This document shows, one piece after another, positions 1 through 8,630 of a DNA stretch of 64,000 nucleotides (its first letter is position 1; each line of letters starts with the position of its first letter). Made by a program: the position numbers and the translations under genes. The DNA is from Streptomyces rishiriensis (GTDB taxonomy: Bacteria; Actinomycetota; Actinomycetes; Streptomycetales; Streptomycetaceae), in assembly GCF_030815485.1 (NCBI RefSeq), contig NZ_JAUSWV010000002.1, positions 806,001-870,000 on the forward strand. Reading direction: 5' to 3'. The notes beneath the pieces are model-generated. The model was not told the DNA's origin. It did not search any database and was given only the letters and a program-made list of their open reading frames with translations.

Positions 1-339
1 CCCGTGCCCGGCGAGCCAGGTCCGCTTCTCCCCCGCCGCGAACTCGACGTAGGCGCGCGCCCAGCGCACCGCCCAGGAGTCCTCGTCGTCGGCGCGGTCG
101 AACTGCGCGCTGCCCTGCCAGTCGTTCCAGGCGAGGTCGAAGGAGTCCTTGATGCCGAGGCGGCGCTGTTCCGGGGAGTCGACGAGGAAGAGCCCGCCGA
201 AGGACCAGAACGCCTGGCCGCCGAGGTTGGCGGCGTTCTCCTGGTCGACCAGGGCGACCCGCCGGCCCCTGCTGGTGAGTTCGTGCGCCGCGACCAGGCC
301 CGCGAGGCCCGCTCCGACGACGATGACGTCCGCGTCCAT
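1..339 (-). CDS. FAD-binding dehydrogenase, N-terminal part (runs off the window)
   Basis: The first 113 codons of a flavoprotein are present; the rest lies beyond base 1. The N-terminus is an FAD-binding Rossmann fold: a beta strand followed by VGAGLAG at about residues 8-14, with Asp-Gln at the end of the second strand (VALVDQ). It continues into NLGGQAFWSFGGLF, typical of the FAD-binding dehydrogenase group related to 3-ketosteroid delta-1-dehydrogenases and fumarate reductase flavoproteins. The ATG is preceded by AGGAGAAAGG, a good ribosome-binding site. It lies 28 bases downstream of the TetR gene on the same strand and is probably co-transcribed with it. The substrate cannot be told from this fragment. 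Confidence 0.85.
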   Translation of the reverse strand, partial: MDADVIVVGAGLAGLVAAHELTSRGRRVALVDQENAANLGGQAFWSFGGLFLVDSPEQRRLGIKDSFDLAWNDWQGSAQFDRADDEDSWAVRWARAYVEFAAGEKRTWLAGHG

Positions 340-367
340 GGCGTCCGCTGCCTTTCTCCTGAGGATG

Positions 368-1012
368 TCATTCCGGGGTGCCGCTGCCGTCGGTCAGCAG
401 CGCGGTGAGCAGTTGCTTCAGCCAGACGCGGGCACCCTCGACGTCCTTGTCCAGCAGCAGTTGGGCGGTGACCCCGTCGTAGGCGGCGACCACGGCGTGC
501 GCCGCGCTGTCGACGTCGCCGAGCACGGCCGGCGGTTCGGCGAGGCCCCGGGCCCGGGCGAGCCGCTCGGCGATCGCCCGCCGCAGCCGCGCCCGGTGTT
601 CCAGCAGGGTCAGCGCGACGTCCGGAGCGCGCGCGGCGTGCACCAGGAAGTCCGTCTTCACCAGGAGCCAGTCCAGGTCGAGGAGGAGCACCTCGGTGAC
701 CCGGTCGACGGCGGCGGGCACGTCGAGGTCGGGTCCGTCGAGGGCGAGGGCGCCGGACACCTGCTCGGCGATCAGGTCGGCCCGCTGCCGGTAGAGGGCG
801 AAGAACAGCTCGTCCAGGCTGTCGAAGTTGGAGTAGAAGGCGCCTCTGCTGTAACCGGCGGCCTCGCAGACCTCCTCGATGGAGACCCGTCCGAAGCCCT
901 TCGCGGCGAACACCTCGAAGGCGGCGTCGAGCAGCCTGGCCCGCGTGCGGACCCTGCGCCTGGTGACGCGCGCGGTCGTCCGCCCGGCCTGCTCGGTCTG
1001 CTCCGCCGCCAT
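368..1012 (-). CDS. TetR/AcrR family transcriptional regulator
   Basis: 214-residue one-component repressor of the usual TetR length. Residues about 17-65 hold the TetR helix-turn-helix (RARLLDAAFEVFAAKGF, then SIEEVCEAAGYSRGAFYSNF); the C-terminal ligand domain is helical and not assignable to a ligand. I chose the ATG at 1012 because the helix-turn-helix then starts at a normal distance from the N-terminus; the reading frame stays open further upstream but with non-coding-like composition. A 39-bp palindrome begins only 12 bases upstream, suggesting autoregulation. It precedes the flavin dehydrogenase and is divergent from the AlkB-like gene, so it may control either or both. Confidence 0.9.
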   Translation of the reverse strand: MAAEQTEQAGRTTARVTRRRVRTRARLLDAAFEVFAAKGFGRVSIEEVCEAAGYSRGAFYSNFDSLDELFFALYRQRADLIAEQVSGALALDGPDLDVPAAVDRVTEVLLLDLDWLLVKTDFLVHAARAPDVALTLLEHRARLRRAIAERLARARGLAEPPAVLGDVDSAAHAVVAAYDGVTAQLLLDKDVEGARVWLKQLLTALLTDGSGTPE

Positions 1013-1024
1013 CCCGGCCCTCCG

Positions 1025-1063
1025 TTCGATACGGGAATGTATCCGATACACCGATGTATCGAA
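1025..1063. promoter_or_regulatory. 39-bp nested palindromic operator upstream of tetR
   Basis: The segment is a symmetric double palindrome centred on base 1044: outer arms TTCGATAC (1025-1032) and GTATCGAA (1056-1063), inner arms TGTATC (1038-1043) and GATACA (1045-1050), with 5-base spacers on each side. Every GATAC/GTATC block is a potential half-site. It lies immediately upstream of the TetR start and about 90 bases before the divergent AlkB-like start, where a TetR dimer pair would be expected to bind. Assignment to this TetR protein is inference from position and symmetry. Confidence 0.75.
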
Positions 1064-1153
1064 AGAGGGTCGCGACGCGACGGCCTCCCACCCCGCCTCA
1101 CCTGCGGGACGACTGAAGGGAACATATTTTCGATTGCGGCGTACGCTGGAACC

Positions 1154-1783
1154 ATGACCGCGCACCACCTCCAGGGCTCCCTCTTCGACCAGACCGACGA
1201 ACTGCGCCTCGGCCCCCTCGACGGGATCGGCCGGACCACGCTCGGCGCGGGCGCCTGGATCGACGTACTGCCGGGCTGGCTCACCGGCTCGGACGCCCTG
1301 TTCGAACAGCTGGCCACCGAGGTTCCGTGGCGTGCCGAGCGCCGGAAGATGTACGACAGCGTCATCGACGTACCGCGTCTGCTGGCGTTCTACGGAGCCG
1401 GCGAGCAGCTGCCCCACCCTGTGCTGGCCCAGGCACGTGAGGCGCTGTCCGCGCACTACGCCGAGGAGCTGGGTGAGCCCTTCGCCACCGCGGGCCTGTG
1501 CCACTACCGCGACGGCCGGGACAGCGTCGCCTGGCACGGCGACCGGATCGGCCGCGGCGCCCGGGAGGACACCATGGTCGCGATCCTCTCCGTGGGTTCC
1601 CCGCGCGACCTGCTGCTGCGCCCGGCACGCGGGGGCGAGACCGTACGGCGTCCGCTCGGGCACGGGGACCTGATCGTGATGGGCGGCTCGTGCCAACGGA
1701 CCTGGGAGCACTGCGTCCCCAAGTCCACCCGCGCCGCAGGGCCGCGCATCAGCATCCAGTTCCGCACGCGCGGCGTGCGCTGA
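1154..1783 (+). CDS. AlkB-like 2-oxoglutarate/Fe(II)-dependent dioxygenase
   Basis: 209-residue protein of the AlkB family, which removes alkyl groups from nucleic-acid bases by oxidation using Fe(II) and 2-oxoglutarate. The iron ligands are visible: His128 and Asp130 in WHGD and His186 in WEH; Arg198 and Arg204 in RISIQFR fit the 2-oxoglutarate- and substrate-side arginines. The length matches the short bacterial AlkB group. The ATG at 1154 is preceded by a -10-like TACGCT at 1142-1147 with almost no leader, so the transcript could be leaderless. It is divergent from the TetR gene and shares its palindrome-containing intergenic region. Repair function is a family inference. Confidence 0.88.
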   Translation: MTAHHLQGSLFDQTDELRLGPLDGIGRTTLGAGAWIDVLPGWLTGSDALFEQLATEVPWRAERRKMYDSVIDVPRLLAFYGAGEQLPHPVLAQAREALSAHYAEELGEPFATAGLCHYRDGRDSVAWHGDRIGRGAREDTMVAILSVGSPRDLLLRPARGGETVRRPLGHGDLIVMGGSCQRTWEHCVPKSTRAAGPRISIQFRTRGVR

Positions 1784-2049
1784 AGCGGAGCCGGCGGTAC
1801 CCCTGCCCCCGCCCTCGGGGGTGCGTGGTGCGACCGCACGACCGACCCGCCGGGGCCCGCGTCCACCGCCGGGCCGCCCGCACGCGCTGGCCCCGGCGGA
1901 CCGAACCGGGCGTCCCGCGCGCTGCGGGACGGGGACGACGGTCGGCGTCGCGAGGACCGGGGGGACGGTGGAACCCCACCCTCCGCAGCCCGCCGGTGAT
2001 CTGCTTTGCTGTCCCCCTCGGGCACGAACCTCCAGGACACGGGACGGCC

Positions 2050-2799
2050 ATGCGGGCAGAAGTACGGCAAGTGGCGGACGGCACCTACCTGGTGCACGGC
2101 AGCAACACCAACTGGGTGATCCTCACCGAAGGGGACGCCGTCACACTGATCGACACCGGCTATCCGGGAGACCGGCAGCTGGTCCTCGACTCCCTCGCCT
2201 CCGTGGGGAGTTCCCCGGAGGCCGTCACGGCCGTGCTGATCACCCACGCCCACAACGACCACCTGGGCTCCGCCGAGCACCTGCGCTCGGAGTACGGCAC
2301 CCCGGTGTATCTGCACGAGGCCGAAGTGCCGCACGCCCGCCGGGAGTTCCTCCAGCAGGTGACCGTGGGCGAGGTGCTGAGGAACGCCTGGCGGCCCGGT
2401 GTGCTGCCCTGGATGGTGCACGCGCTGCGCTCCGGCGGCACCGAGCAGCACCCGGTCACCGCGCCCGAGGCGTTCCCCGGGGCCGGCGGCCCGCTCGACC
2501 TGCCCGGCCGGCCCGTCCCGGTGCACACCCCCGGCCACACCAGCGGCCACGCCGTCTTCCACCTTCCGCAAGCGGGTGTCGTCGTCACCGGTGACGCCCT
2601 GGTGAGCGGTCATCCGACCAGCCGGCTGGAGGGGCCGCAGCTGCTGCCGGACATGTTCCACCACGAGCGCGCCCGCGCGGTGGAGTCCCTGGGCGTGATC
2701 GAGGGACTGGCGGCCGATCTCCTGCTGCCCGGCCACGGCCCGCTGCACCAGGGATCCGTGAAGGCGGCGGCCCAGCGGGCCCGCGAACTCGCCGTCTAA
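2050..2799 (+). CDS. MBL-fold metallo-hydrolase
   Basis: 249-residue metallo-beta-lactamase-fold hydrolase. The metal-binding signature THAHND-H is at residues about 65-71 (His66, His68, Asp70, His71); further ligands are in the HTPGHTSGH, TGDAL and LLPGHG segments in the normal order. This is a stand-alone single-domain enzyme, so the substrate (thioester, lactone or phosphodiester) is unknown. The ATG at 2050 gives the standard N-terminus before the first strand; the frame is open further upstream without coding character. The next gene starts 9 bases after its stop, suggesting co-transcription. About 265 bases between AlkB and this gene hold no recognisable gene. Confidence 0.88.
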   Translation: MRAEVRQVADGTYLVHGSNTNWVILTEGDAVTLIDTGYPGDRQLVLDSLASVGSSPEAVTAVLITHAHNDHLGSAEHLRSEYGTPVYLHEAEVPHARREFLQQVTVGEVLRNAWRPGVLPWMVHALRSGGTEQHPVTAPEAFPGAGGPLDLPGRPVPVHTPGHTSGHAVFHLPQAGVVVTGDALVSGHPTSRLEGPQLLPDMFHHERARAVESLGVIEGLAADLLLPGHGPLHQGSVKAAAQRARELAV

Positions 2800-2808
2800 G
2801 GTCAGGCC

Positions 2809-4044
2809 ATGGCTTTGCAGATCAGCGCCACCAACCCGGAGCATCCGGCACTCCTGCTGGAGCTGCCCTGGCACCTGCCCCTGGAGGAGTGGCCCGAGGA
2901 GGTCCTCGTCCCGCTGCCGCGCGGCATCTCCCGCCACGTGGTGCGCTACGCCCAGGCCGGGGACGAGGTGATCGCCGTCAAGGAGCTCGCCGAGCGTCCC
3001 GCCCTGCGCGAGTACGAGCTGCTGCGCGATCTGGACCGTCTCGGCATCCCCGCCGTCGACCCGCTGGCCGTGGTCACCGGCCGCGCCGACCACGGCGGCG
3101 TCCCGCTGGAGTCGGTGCTGGTCACCCGGCATCTGGGCGGCTCGATGCCGTACCGCTCGATGTTCGAGACGACGATGCGCCCGGCGACCATGCACCGGCT
3201 CATGGACGCCCTCGCGGTGCTGCTGGTGCGGCTGCACCTGGCCGGCTTCGCGTGGGGCGACTGCTCACTGTCCAACACGCTGTTCCGGCGGGACGCGGGC
3301 GCCTACGCCGCCTACCTCGTCGACGCCGAGACCGGCGACCTGCACCCCCAGCTGAGCCCCGGCCAACGGGACTACGACCTCGACCTCGCCCGCGTCAACA
3401 TCAGCGGCGAACTGCTCGACCTGGAGGCGTCCGGGGCGCTGCATCCCTCGGTGGATCCGATCGAGTTCGGCAGGGAGATCTGCGCCCGCTACGGGGCCCT
3501 GTGGCAGGAACTGACCCGCACCTCGGTCTACCCCGCCGGCAAGTACCACTACATCGAGCGCCGGATCCGCCGGCTCAACGAGCTCGGCTTCGACGTCGCC
3601 GAGATGCAGATCGAGCACTCCTCCAACGGCGACACGGTCACCTTCGTGCCGAAGGTCGTGGACGCGGGCCACCACCAGCGTCAGCTGCTGCGCCTCACCG
3701 GTCTGGACACCGAGGAGAACCAGGCCCGGCGACTGCTGAACGACCTCGAGAGCTGGATGGCGACCCAGGACGACTACGCCCCGGGCGACCCCCTCGCCGC
3801 CCGCCCCGAGGTGCTGGCGCACCGCTGGGTGCGGGACGTCTTCCGGCCCACCGTACGGGCGGTCCCCCTCGAGCTGCGCGGCTCCATGGACGCGGCGGAG
3901 ATCTACCACGAGCTCCTCGAGCACCGCTGGTACCTCTCGGAGCACGCGCAGCACGACATCGGTCTCGGCACGGTGGTCGAGGACTACATCAAGAGGATCC
4001 TGCCCAAGGCCCGGGAGACCCTGGAGCCGACCCTCCCGGAGTGA
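2809..4044 (+). CDS. DUF4032 / kinase-like domain protein
   Basis: 411-residue protein of the actinobacterial DUF4032 family. The N-terminal half carries a degenerate protein-kinase/lipopolysaccharide-kinase-like fold: a lysine in VIAVKEL (about residue 52-58), a catalytic-loop-like WGDCSLSNTL with an Asp and Asn where small-molecule kinases have them, and a metal-loop candidate in LVDAETGDL. The C-terminal half is the family-specific helical domain, including a KYHYIERR segment. The substrate is unknown. It follows the MBL-fold gene by 9 bases and converges with the universal stress protein gene one base away. Family assignment is confident, biochemical activity is not. Confidence 0.85.
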   Translation: MALQISATNPEHPALLLELPWHLPLEEWPEEVLVPLPRGISRHVVRYAQAGDEVIAVKELAERPALREYELLRDLDRLGIPAVDPLAVVTGRADHGGVPLESVLVTRHLGGSMPYRSMFETTMRPATMHRLMDALAVLLVRLHLAGFAWGDCSLSNTLFRRDAGAYAAYLVDAETGDLHPQLSPGQRDYDLDLARVNISGELLDLEASGALHPSVDPIEFGREICARYGALWQELTRTSVYPAGKYHYIERRIRRLNELGFDVAEMQIEHSSNGDTVTFVPKVVDAGHHQRQLLRLTGLDTEENQARRLLNDLESWMATQDDYAPGDPLAARPEVLAHRWVRDVFRPTVRAVPLELRGSMDAAEIYHELLEHRWYLSEHAQHDIGLGTVVEDYIKRILPKARETLEPTLPE

Positions 4045-4045
4045 G

Positions 4046-4918
4046 TCAGTCGTGGGGCACGACGGCGACCGGGCAGCCCGCGTGGTGCAGCACACCGTGT
4101 GCCACGGAGCCGATCCGGGCGCCCACGGCCGTGCGGTGGGCGCGGCGGCCGACCACCATGAGCTGCGCCCGCCCGGACACCGACAGCAGCACCTGCCCGG
4201 CGCTGCCCATCTCCACGTGCTCCACCACCGGCACGTCGGGGAACCGCTCCCGCCACGGATCCAGGGCCGCCGCCAGCGCCTTCTTCTCGTACGGCTCCAG
4301 ACCGCCGGCTTCGTCGGCGAGCCGGAGCGAGCCGGGGCTGTAGGCGAACACCGGCGGGAGCGTCCAGGCCCGCACCGCGCGGACGCCCGCGCCCCGGGCG
4401 GCCGCCGTCTCGAACGCGAAGCGCAGCGCCGGCGCGCTGTCCTCGGGCTCGCCGTGCTGGCCGACGACGATCTCGTGGCCGGCCGCCTCGGACGACGGCT
4501 CGTCACCGGCGCGGACGAGCACGACCGGGCGTGCGGCCTCGGCGATCACCTGCTGGCCGACCGAGCCGAGCAGGAACCCGACCACCGGCCCGTGCCCGCG
4601 CGAGCCGAGGACCAGCAGTTCCGCGTCCGCCGCGGCGGCGACGAGCGTCCCGATCGGGGTGCCCTCCTGGACGTCGGTGGTGACGGCGAGCGCCGGGTAC
4701 CGCTCGGCGACCGTCGCGACGGCCTGCCGCACGGAGTCCCGCACCCACTGCTCCTGGGCGTCCCGGTCGGCCACGTCGGCCGCCGCGTTCGGCTGGAACC
4801 GCCAGGCGTGCACCACCCGCAGTCCCAGGTCGCGCCGGACGGCCTCGCGGGCCGCCCAGGCGAGCGCCGCGAGGCTCTCGTCCGTCCCGTCGACCCCTGC
4901 CGTGATCGGGACCGTCAT
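4046..4918 (-). CDS. Universal stress protein, two tandem UspA domains
   Basis: 290-residue protein with two Usp domains. Each has an ITAGVDGTDES- or IVVGQHG-like first strand and an ATP-binding glycine motif near its end: GSRGHGPVVGFLLGSVG in the first and VGRRAHRTAVGARIGSVA in the second, so both look able to bind ATP. Such double-domain proteins are common in actinobacteria and respond to stress or hypoxia. I chose the ATG at 4918 because AAGGAGG sits 7 bases upstream; an earlier in-frame ATG lacks this. It converges with the DUF4032 gene, the two stop codons being separated by one base. Confidence 0.92.
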   Translation of the reverse strand: MTVPITAGVDGTDESLAALAWAAREAVRRDLGLRVVHAWRFQPNAAADVADRDAQEQWVRDSVRQAVATVAERYPALAVTTDVQEGTPIGTLVAAAADAELLVLGSRGHGPVVGFLLGSVGQQVIAEAARPVVLVRAGDEPSSEAAGHEIVVGQHGEPEDSAPALRFAFETAAARGAGVRAVRAWTLPPVFAYSPGSLRLADEAGGLEPYEKKALAAALDPWRERFPDVPVVEHVEMGSAGQVLLSVSGRAQLMVVGRRAHRTAVGARIGSVAHGVLHHAGCPVAVVPHD

Positions 4919-4980
4919 CCCGCCGCCTCCTTCAGTCGTGATCACATCCGTCGGACCCCAGTCTTCACTACGCTTCGGGC

Positions 4981-5337
4981 ATGGCTTTGGACTGGGAGCA
5001 GGTGATCGTCGACGCGGCCGACCCGTCGGCGCTGGGACGCTGGTGGGCGGCGGCCCTCGGCTGGGTCGTGGTCAACGACGCACCCGACGAGTACGAGATC
5101 CGACCGGAGCAGGACCGGACGCCGGGCCTGCTCTTCGTCCCGGTGCCGGAGCGGAAGACGGTCAAGAACCGGCTCCACCTGGACTTCCGCCCTGACGACC
5201 AGCAGGCCGAGGTGACCCGTCTGCTGTCCCTGGGCGCCCGCCGCGCGGACATCGGACAGGGCGAGCAGCCGTGGGTGACGATGACCGACCCCGAGGGCAA
5301 CGAGTTCTGCGTACTGGGCGAGCGGCGGCCTTCTTGA
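4981..5337 (+). CDS. VOC family (glyoxalase-like) protein
   Basis: 118-residue single VOC (vicinal oxygen chelate) domain with paired beta-alpha-beta-beta-beta modules: a VDAADPSALGRWWAAALGW start and a terminal TDPEGNEFCVLG. The short glyoxalase-like subgroup includes metal-dependent lyases, dioxygenases and non-enzymatic binding proteins; a single domain would act as a dimer. Ligand and reaction are not predictable. It is divergent from the universal stress gene with about 60 bases between starts. Confidence 0.82.
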   Translation: MALDWEQVIVDAADPSALGRWWAAALGWVVVNDAPDEYEIRPEQDRTPGLLFVPVPERKTVKNRLHLDFRPDDQQAEVTRLLSLGARRADIGQGEQPWVTMTDPEGNEFCVLGERRPS

Positions 5338-5481
5338 CCGGGGGTGCCCTGTACTGGCCCCACAGCGCACGGCCCGCCGATATCCCGGAGCGGACCGGGG
5401 CGATCGAACATACGATGGGCGAAGCCGGCGCGGGCTTCGCCGTGCCGCCGTGAGTGACGACCCTCTCGGGGTGGGAGACGT

Positions 5482-7158
5482 ATGGCACAGGCCGCCGATT
5501 CGGCGCGGACCGTCATCCTGACCGTGGACGACGACCCGGGTGTCTCCCGTGCCGTCGCCCGTGACCTGCGGCGCCGCTACGGCGCCGGGTACCGGATCGT
5601 GCGCGCCGAGTCCGGGGAGTCCGCGTTGGAGGCGCTGCGCGAGCTGAAGCTCCGCGGCGACCTGGTCGCCGTCATCCTCGCCGACTACCGGATGCCCCGG
5701 ATGAACGGCATCGAGTTCCTCGAACAGGCCCTGGACGTGTACCCGGGTGCCCGGCGCGTGCTGCTGACCGCGTACGCCGACACGAGCGCGGCGATCGACG
5801 CGATCAACGTCGTCGACCTCGACCACTATCTGCTGAAGCCGTGGGACCCGCCGGAGGAGAAGCTCTACCCCGTCCTGGACGATCTGCTGGACGCCTGGCG
5901 CTCCAGCGACTACCGGCCCGTGCCCGCCACGAAGGTGGTCGGGCACCGCTGGTCGGCCCGGTCGTCGGAGGTGCGGGAGTTCCTGGCCCGCAACCAGGTG
6001 CCGTACCGCTGGTACTCCGCCGACGAGCCGGAGGGGCAGCGGCTGCTGGCCGCGGCCGGGGTCGACGGGCAGCGGCTTCCGCTGGTGGTCACCGCGGACG
6101 GCACGCCCCTGGTCGAACCGGACGCGCCCGAACTGGCCGCCCGGGTGGGGCTGGCGACGACGCCGACGGCCGACTTCTACGACCTGGTGGTGATCGGCGG
6201 CGGCCCGGCCGGGCTCGGCTCGGCGGTGTACGGGGCTTCCGAGGGCCTGCGGACGGTGCTCGTGGAGCGGTCCGCGACCGGCGGACAGGCCGGGCAGAGC
6301 TCCCGTATCGAGAACTACCTGGGCTTCCCCGACGGCGTGTCCGGGGCCCAGCTCACCGACCGGGCGCGACGGCAGGCCACCAGGTTCGGCGCCGAGATCC
6401 TCACCGCGCGCGAGGTGACCGGGCTCGAGGTCAACGGCTCCGCGCGCGTCGTGCGGTTCTCGGACGGCTCGGCGGTGGCCGCGCACAGCGTGATCCTCGC
6501 GACGGGCGTGTCCTACCGGCAACTGGCGGCGCCCGGCTGCGAAGACCTGACCGGCTGCGGGGTGTTCTACGGGTCGGCGCTCACCGAGGCGGCCTCCTGC
6601 CAGGGGCAGGACGTCTACATCGTGGGCGGCGCCAACTCCGCCGGCCAGGCGGCCATGTACCTGGCGAGGGGCGCCAAGTCCGTCACCCTGCTGGTGCGCG
6701 GGGAGTCCCTGACCGCGTCGATGTCGCACTACCTGATCCAGCAGATCGACGAGTCGCCCAACATCACCGTGCGCCCCGGCACCGTCGTCGACGCCGCGCA
6801 CGGGGACGGGCACCTGGAGCAGCTGACGCTGCGGGACGTGACGACGGGCGAGACCGAACTCGTCGACGCGCAGTGGATGTTCGTGTTCATCGGCGCGGCC
6901 CCGCTGACCGACTGGCTGGAGGGCACCGTGCTGCGCGACGGGCGCGGGTTCATCCTCGCCGGGCCCGACCTCACGCCCGACGGGCGGCCACCGGCGGACT
7001 GGGCGCTGGACCGGCCGCCGTACCACCTGGAGACCAGCATTCCCGGCGTGTTCGTGGCGGGCGACGCGCGCGCCGAGTCCGCCAAGCGCGTCGCGTCCGC
7101 CGTAGGAGAGGGAGCCATGGCCGTGATGCTCGTCCACCGGTACCTGGAGCAGTCATGA
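5482..7158 (+). CDS. Response-regulator receiver fused to glutaredoxin-like and thioredoxin-reductase-like domains
   Basis: 558 residues in three parts. Residues 10-140 are a CheY-type receiver: acidic pocket VDDD at 15-18, phospho-acceptor Asp68 in ILADYRMP, Thr96 and Lys119. Residues about 150-225 resemble a glutaredoxin/thioredoxin-fold module (VVGHRWSARSSEVREFL ... LPLVVTADG) but lack any CxxC. Residues 232-556 are a thioredoxin-reductase-like flavoprotein with FAD motif IGGGPAG (238-244), NADPH motif IVGGANSAG (380-388) and a terminal GDAR. The active-site CxxC expected near residues 363-370 is replaced by GSAL. It probably binds FAD and NADPH but cannot do canonical dithiol reduction (inference). 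The stop overlaps the kinase gene start by ATGA, marking an operon. Confidence 0.92.
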   Translation: MAQAADSARTVILTVDDDPGVSRAVARDLRRRYGAGYRIVRAESGESALEALRELKLRGDLVAVILADYRMPRMNGIEFLEQALDVYPGARRVLLTAYADTSAAIDAINVVDLDHYLLKPWDPPEEKLYPVLDDLLDAWRSSDYRPVPATKVVGHRWSARSSEVREFLARNQVPYRWYSADEPEGQRLLAAAGVDGQRLPLVVTADGTPLVEPDAPELAARVGLATTPTADFYDLVVIGGGPAGLGSAVYGASEGLRTVLVERSATGGQAGQSSRIENYLGFPDGVSGAQLTDRARRQATRFGAEILTAREVTGLEVNGSARVVRFSDGSAVAAHSVILATGVSYRQLAAPGCEDLTGCGVFYGSALTEAASCQGQDVYIVGGANSAGQAAMYLARGAKSVTLLVRGESLTASMSHYLIQQIDESPNITVRPGTVVDAAHGDGHLEQLTLRDVTTGETELVDAQWMFVFIGAAPLTDWLEGTVLRDGRGFILAGPDLTPDGRPPADWALDRPPYHLETSIPGVFVAGDARAESAKRVASAVGEGAMAVMLVHRYLEQS

Positions 7159-8630
7159 GCGGGCAGGTGATGCCGTGCAGCCCGACCGAGATCAGCTCGC
7201 TCTTCCTGTTCGAGAAGCTCTCCCCCGAACAGCTCGGACGGCTGTGCAGCGAGGGCCGGGTGGAGAGGTTCGAGCCCGGTCCGGTGTACACCGAGGGCGA
7301 TCCGGCGACGTGCTTCTACGTGATGGTCGAGGGCACGGTCGTGCTGTACCGCCGGGTCGGCGGGGACGACGTCGAGGTCAGCCGGACCTCGCAGCGCGGG
7401 GTGTACGCCGGGGCCATGCAGGCGTACCTGGGCGACCAGGTGCCGCAGGTCTACAACAACTCGATGCGGGTGACCGAGCCGACGCGGTTCTTCGTCCTGC
7501 CCGCCGAGTCGTTCTCGGCCGTCATGCGGGAGTGGTTCCCGATGGCGGCCCATCTGCTGGAGGGACTGTTCTTCGGCTCGAAGAACACCCAGCGGGCCGT
7601 CGGGCAGCGTGAACGGCTGCTCGCCCTGGGCTCGTTGTCGGCGGGGCTCACCCATGAGCTCAACAACCCGGCCGCGGCCGCCGTACGCGCCACCGCGACG
7701 CTGCGGGAGCGGGTGGGGAAGATGCGGCACAAGCTGGCCGTCATCGCCTCCGGAGCGTACGACCCGGAGGCACTGGCCCGGCTGATCGAGATCCAGGAGC
7801 GCACGGCCGAACTGGTGGCCAAGGCACCGGCGTTGAGCCCGCTGGAGGCCTCCGACCGGGAGGACGACCTCGCCGACTGGCTCGACGACCACGGGATCCA
7901 GGAGGGCTGGCGGCTCGCGCCGACCTTCGTCCAGGCCGGCCTGGACGTGGACTGGCTGGAGCAGGTCGCGGCCACCGTCGACGAGGACACCCTGCCGAGC
8001 GCGGTGGGCTGGCTCAACTACACGGTCGAGACCGAGCTGCTGATGGACGAGATCGACGACTCCACCAACCGCATCTCGCACCTCGTCGACGCCGCCAAGC
8101 AGTACTCGCAGCTCGACCGCGCCCCCTACCGGGTCGTCGACGTGCACGAACTCCTCGACAGCACTCTGCTGATGCTGTCGGGCAAGATCGGGCAGCGCAT
8201 CGAGGTCGTCAAGGACTACGACCGTACGCTCCCGGCGATCCCCGCCTACCCCGCGGAACTCAACCAGGTGTGGACGAACCTCGTCGACAACGCCGTCTTC
8301 GCCATGGACAGTGCGGGCGGCGAGGGCACGTTGACCGTGCGGACGGCACGCGAGGGCGACCGGCTGCTGGTGGAGTTCCGCGACACGGGCCCCGGCATTG
8401 CGCCGGACGTGCGGGGCCGCATCTTCGACCCGTTCTTCACCACCAAGCCGGTGGGCCAGGGCACCGGGCTCGGCCTGGACATCTCCTGGCGGATCGTCGT
8501 CAACAAGCATCACGGCAGCCTCCATGTGGAGTCCGTGCCGGGCGACACCCGCTTCCAGGTGCTGCTGCCGCTCACCGCCCCCGACCCCGACAGCGCACCG
8601 GACGCCGAGACCGCCGAGGAGCCCGTATGA
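7155..8630 (+). CDS. Histidine kinase with N-terminal cyclic-nucleotide-binding domain
   Basis: 491-residue soluble sensor kinase. Residues about 15-135 form a cNMP-binding-like beta barrel (LFLFEKLSPEQLGRL, then GDPATCFYVMVEG). Residues about 152-175 carry the phospho-acceptor His167 in LTHELNNPA. A linker of roughly 150 residues follows, then the ATPase domain: N-box with Asn375 and Asn379 (WTNLVDNA), D-box DTGPGIA, F-box DPFFTTKP and G-box GTGLGLD. No membrane segment is visible. The ATG overlaps the previous stop and its own stop overlaps the next ATG. The natural partner is the receiver domain of the preceding fusion protein. The bound ligand of the sensor domain is unknown. Confidence 0.93.
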   Translation: MSGQVMPCSPTEISSLFLFEKLSPEQLGRLCSEGRVERFEPGPVYTEGDPATCFYVMVEGTVVLYRRVGGDDVEVSRTSQRGVYAGAMQAYLGDQVPQVYNNSMRVTEPTRFFVLPAESFSAVMREWFPMAAHLLEGLFFGSKNTQRAVGQRERLLALGSLSAGLTHELNNPAAAAVRATATLRERVGKMRHKLAVIASGAYDPEALARLIEIQERTAELVAKAPALSPLEASDREDDLADWLDDHGIQEGWRLAPTFVQAGLDVDWLEQVAATVDEDTLPSAVGWLNYTVETELLMDEIDDSTNRISHLVDAAKQYSQLDRAPYRVVDVHELLDSTLLMLSGKIGQRIEVVKDYDRTLPAIPAYPAELNQVWTNLVDNAVFAMDSAGGEGTLTVRTAREGDRLLVEFRDTGPGIAPDVRGRIFDPFFTTKPVGQGTGLGLDISWRIVVNKHHGSLHVESVPGDTRFQVLLPLTAPDPDSAPDAETAEEPV

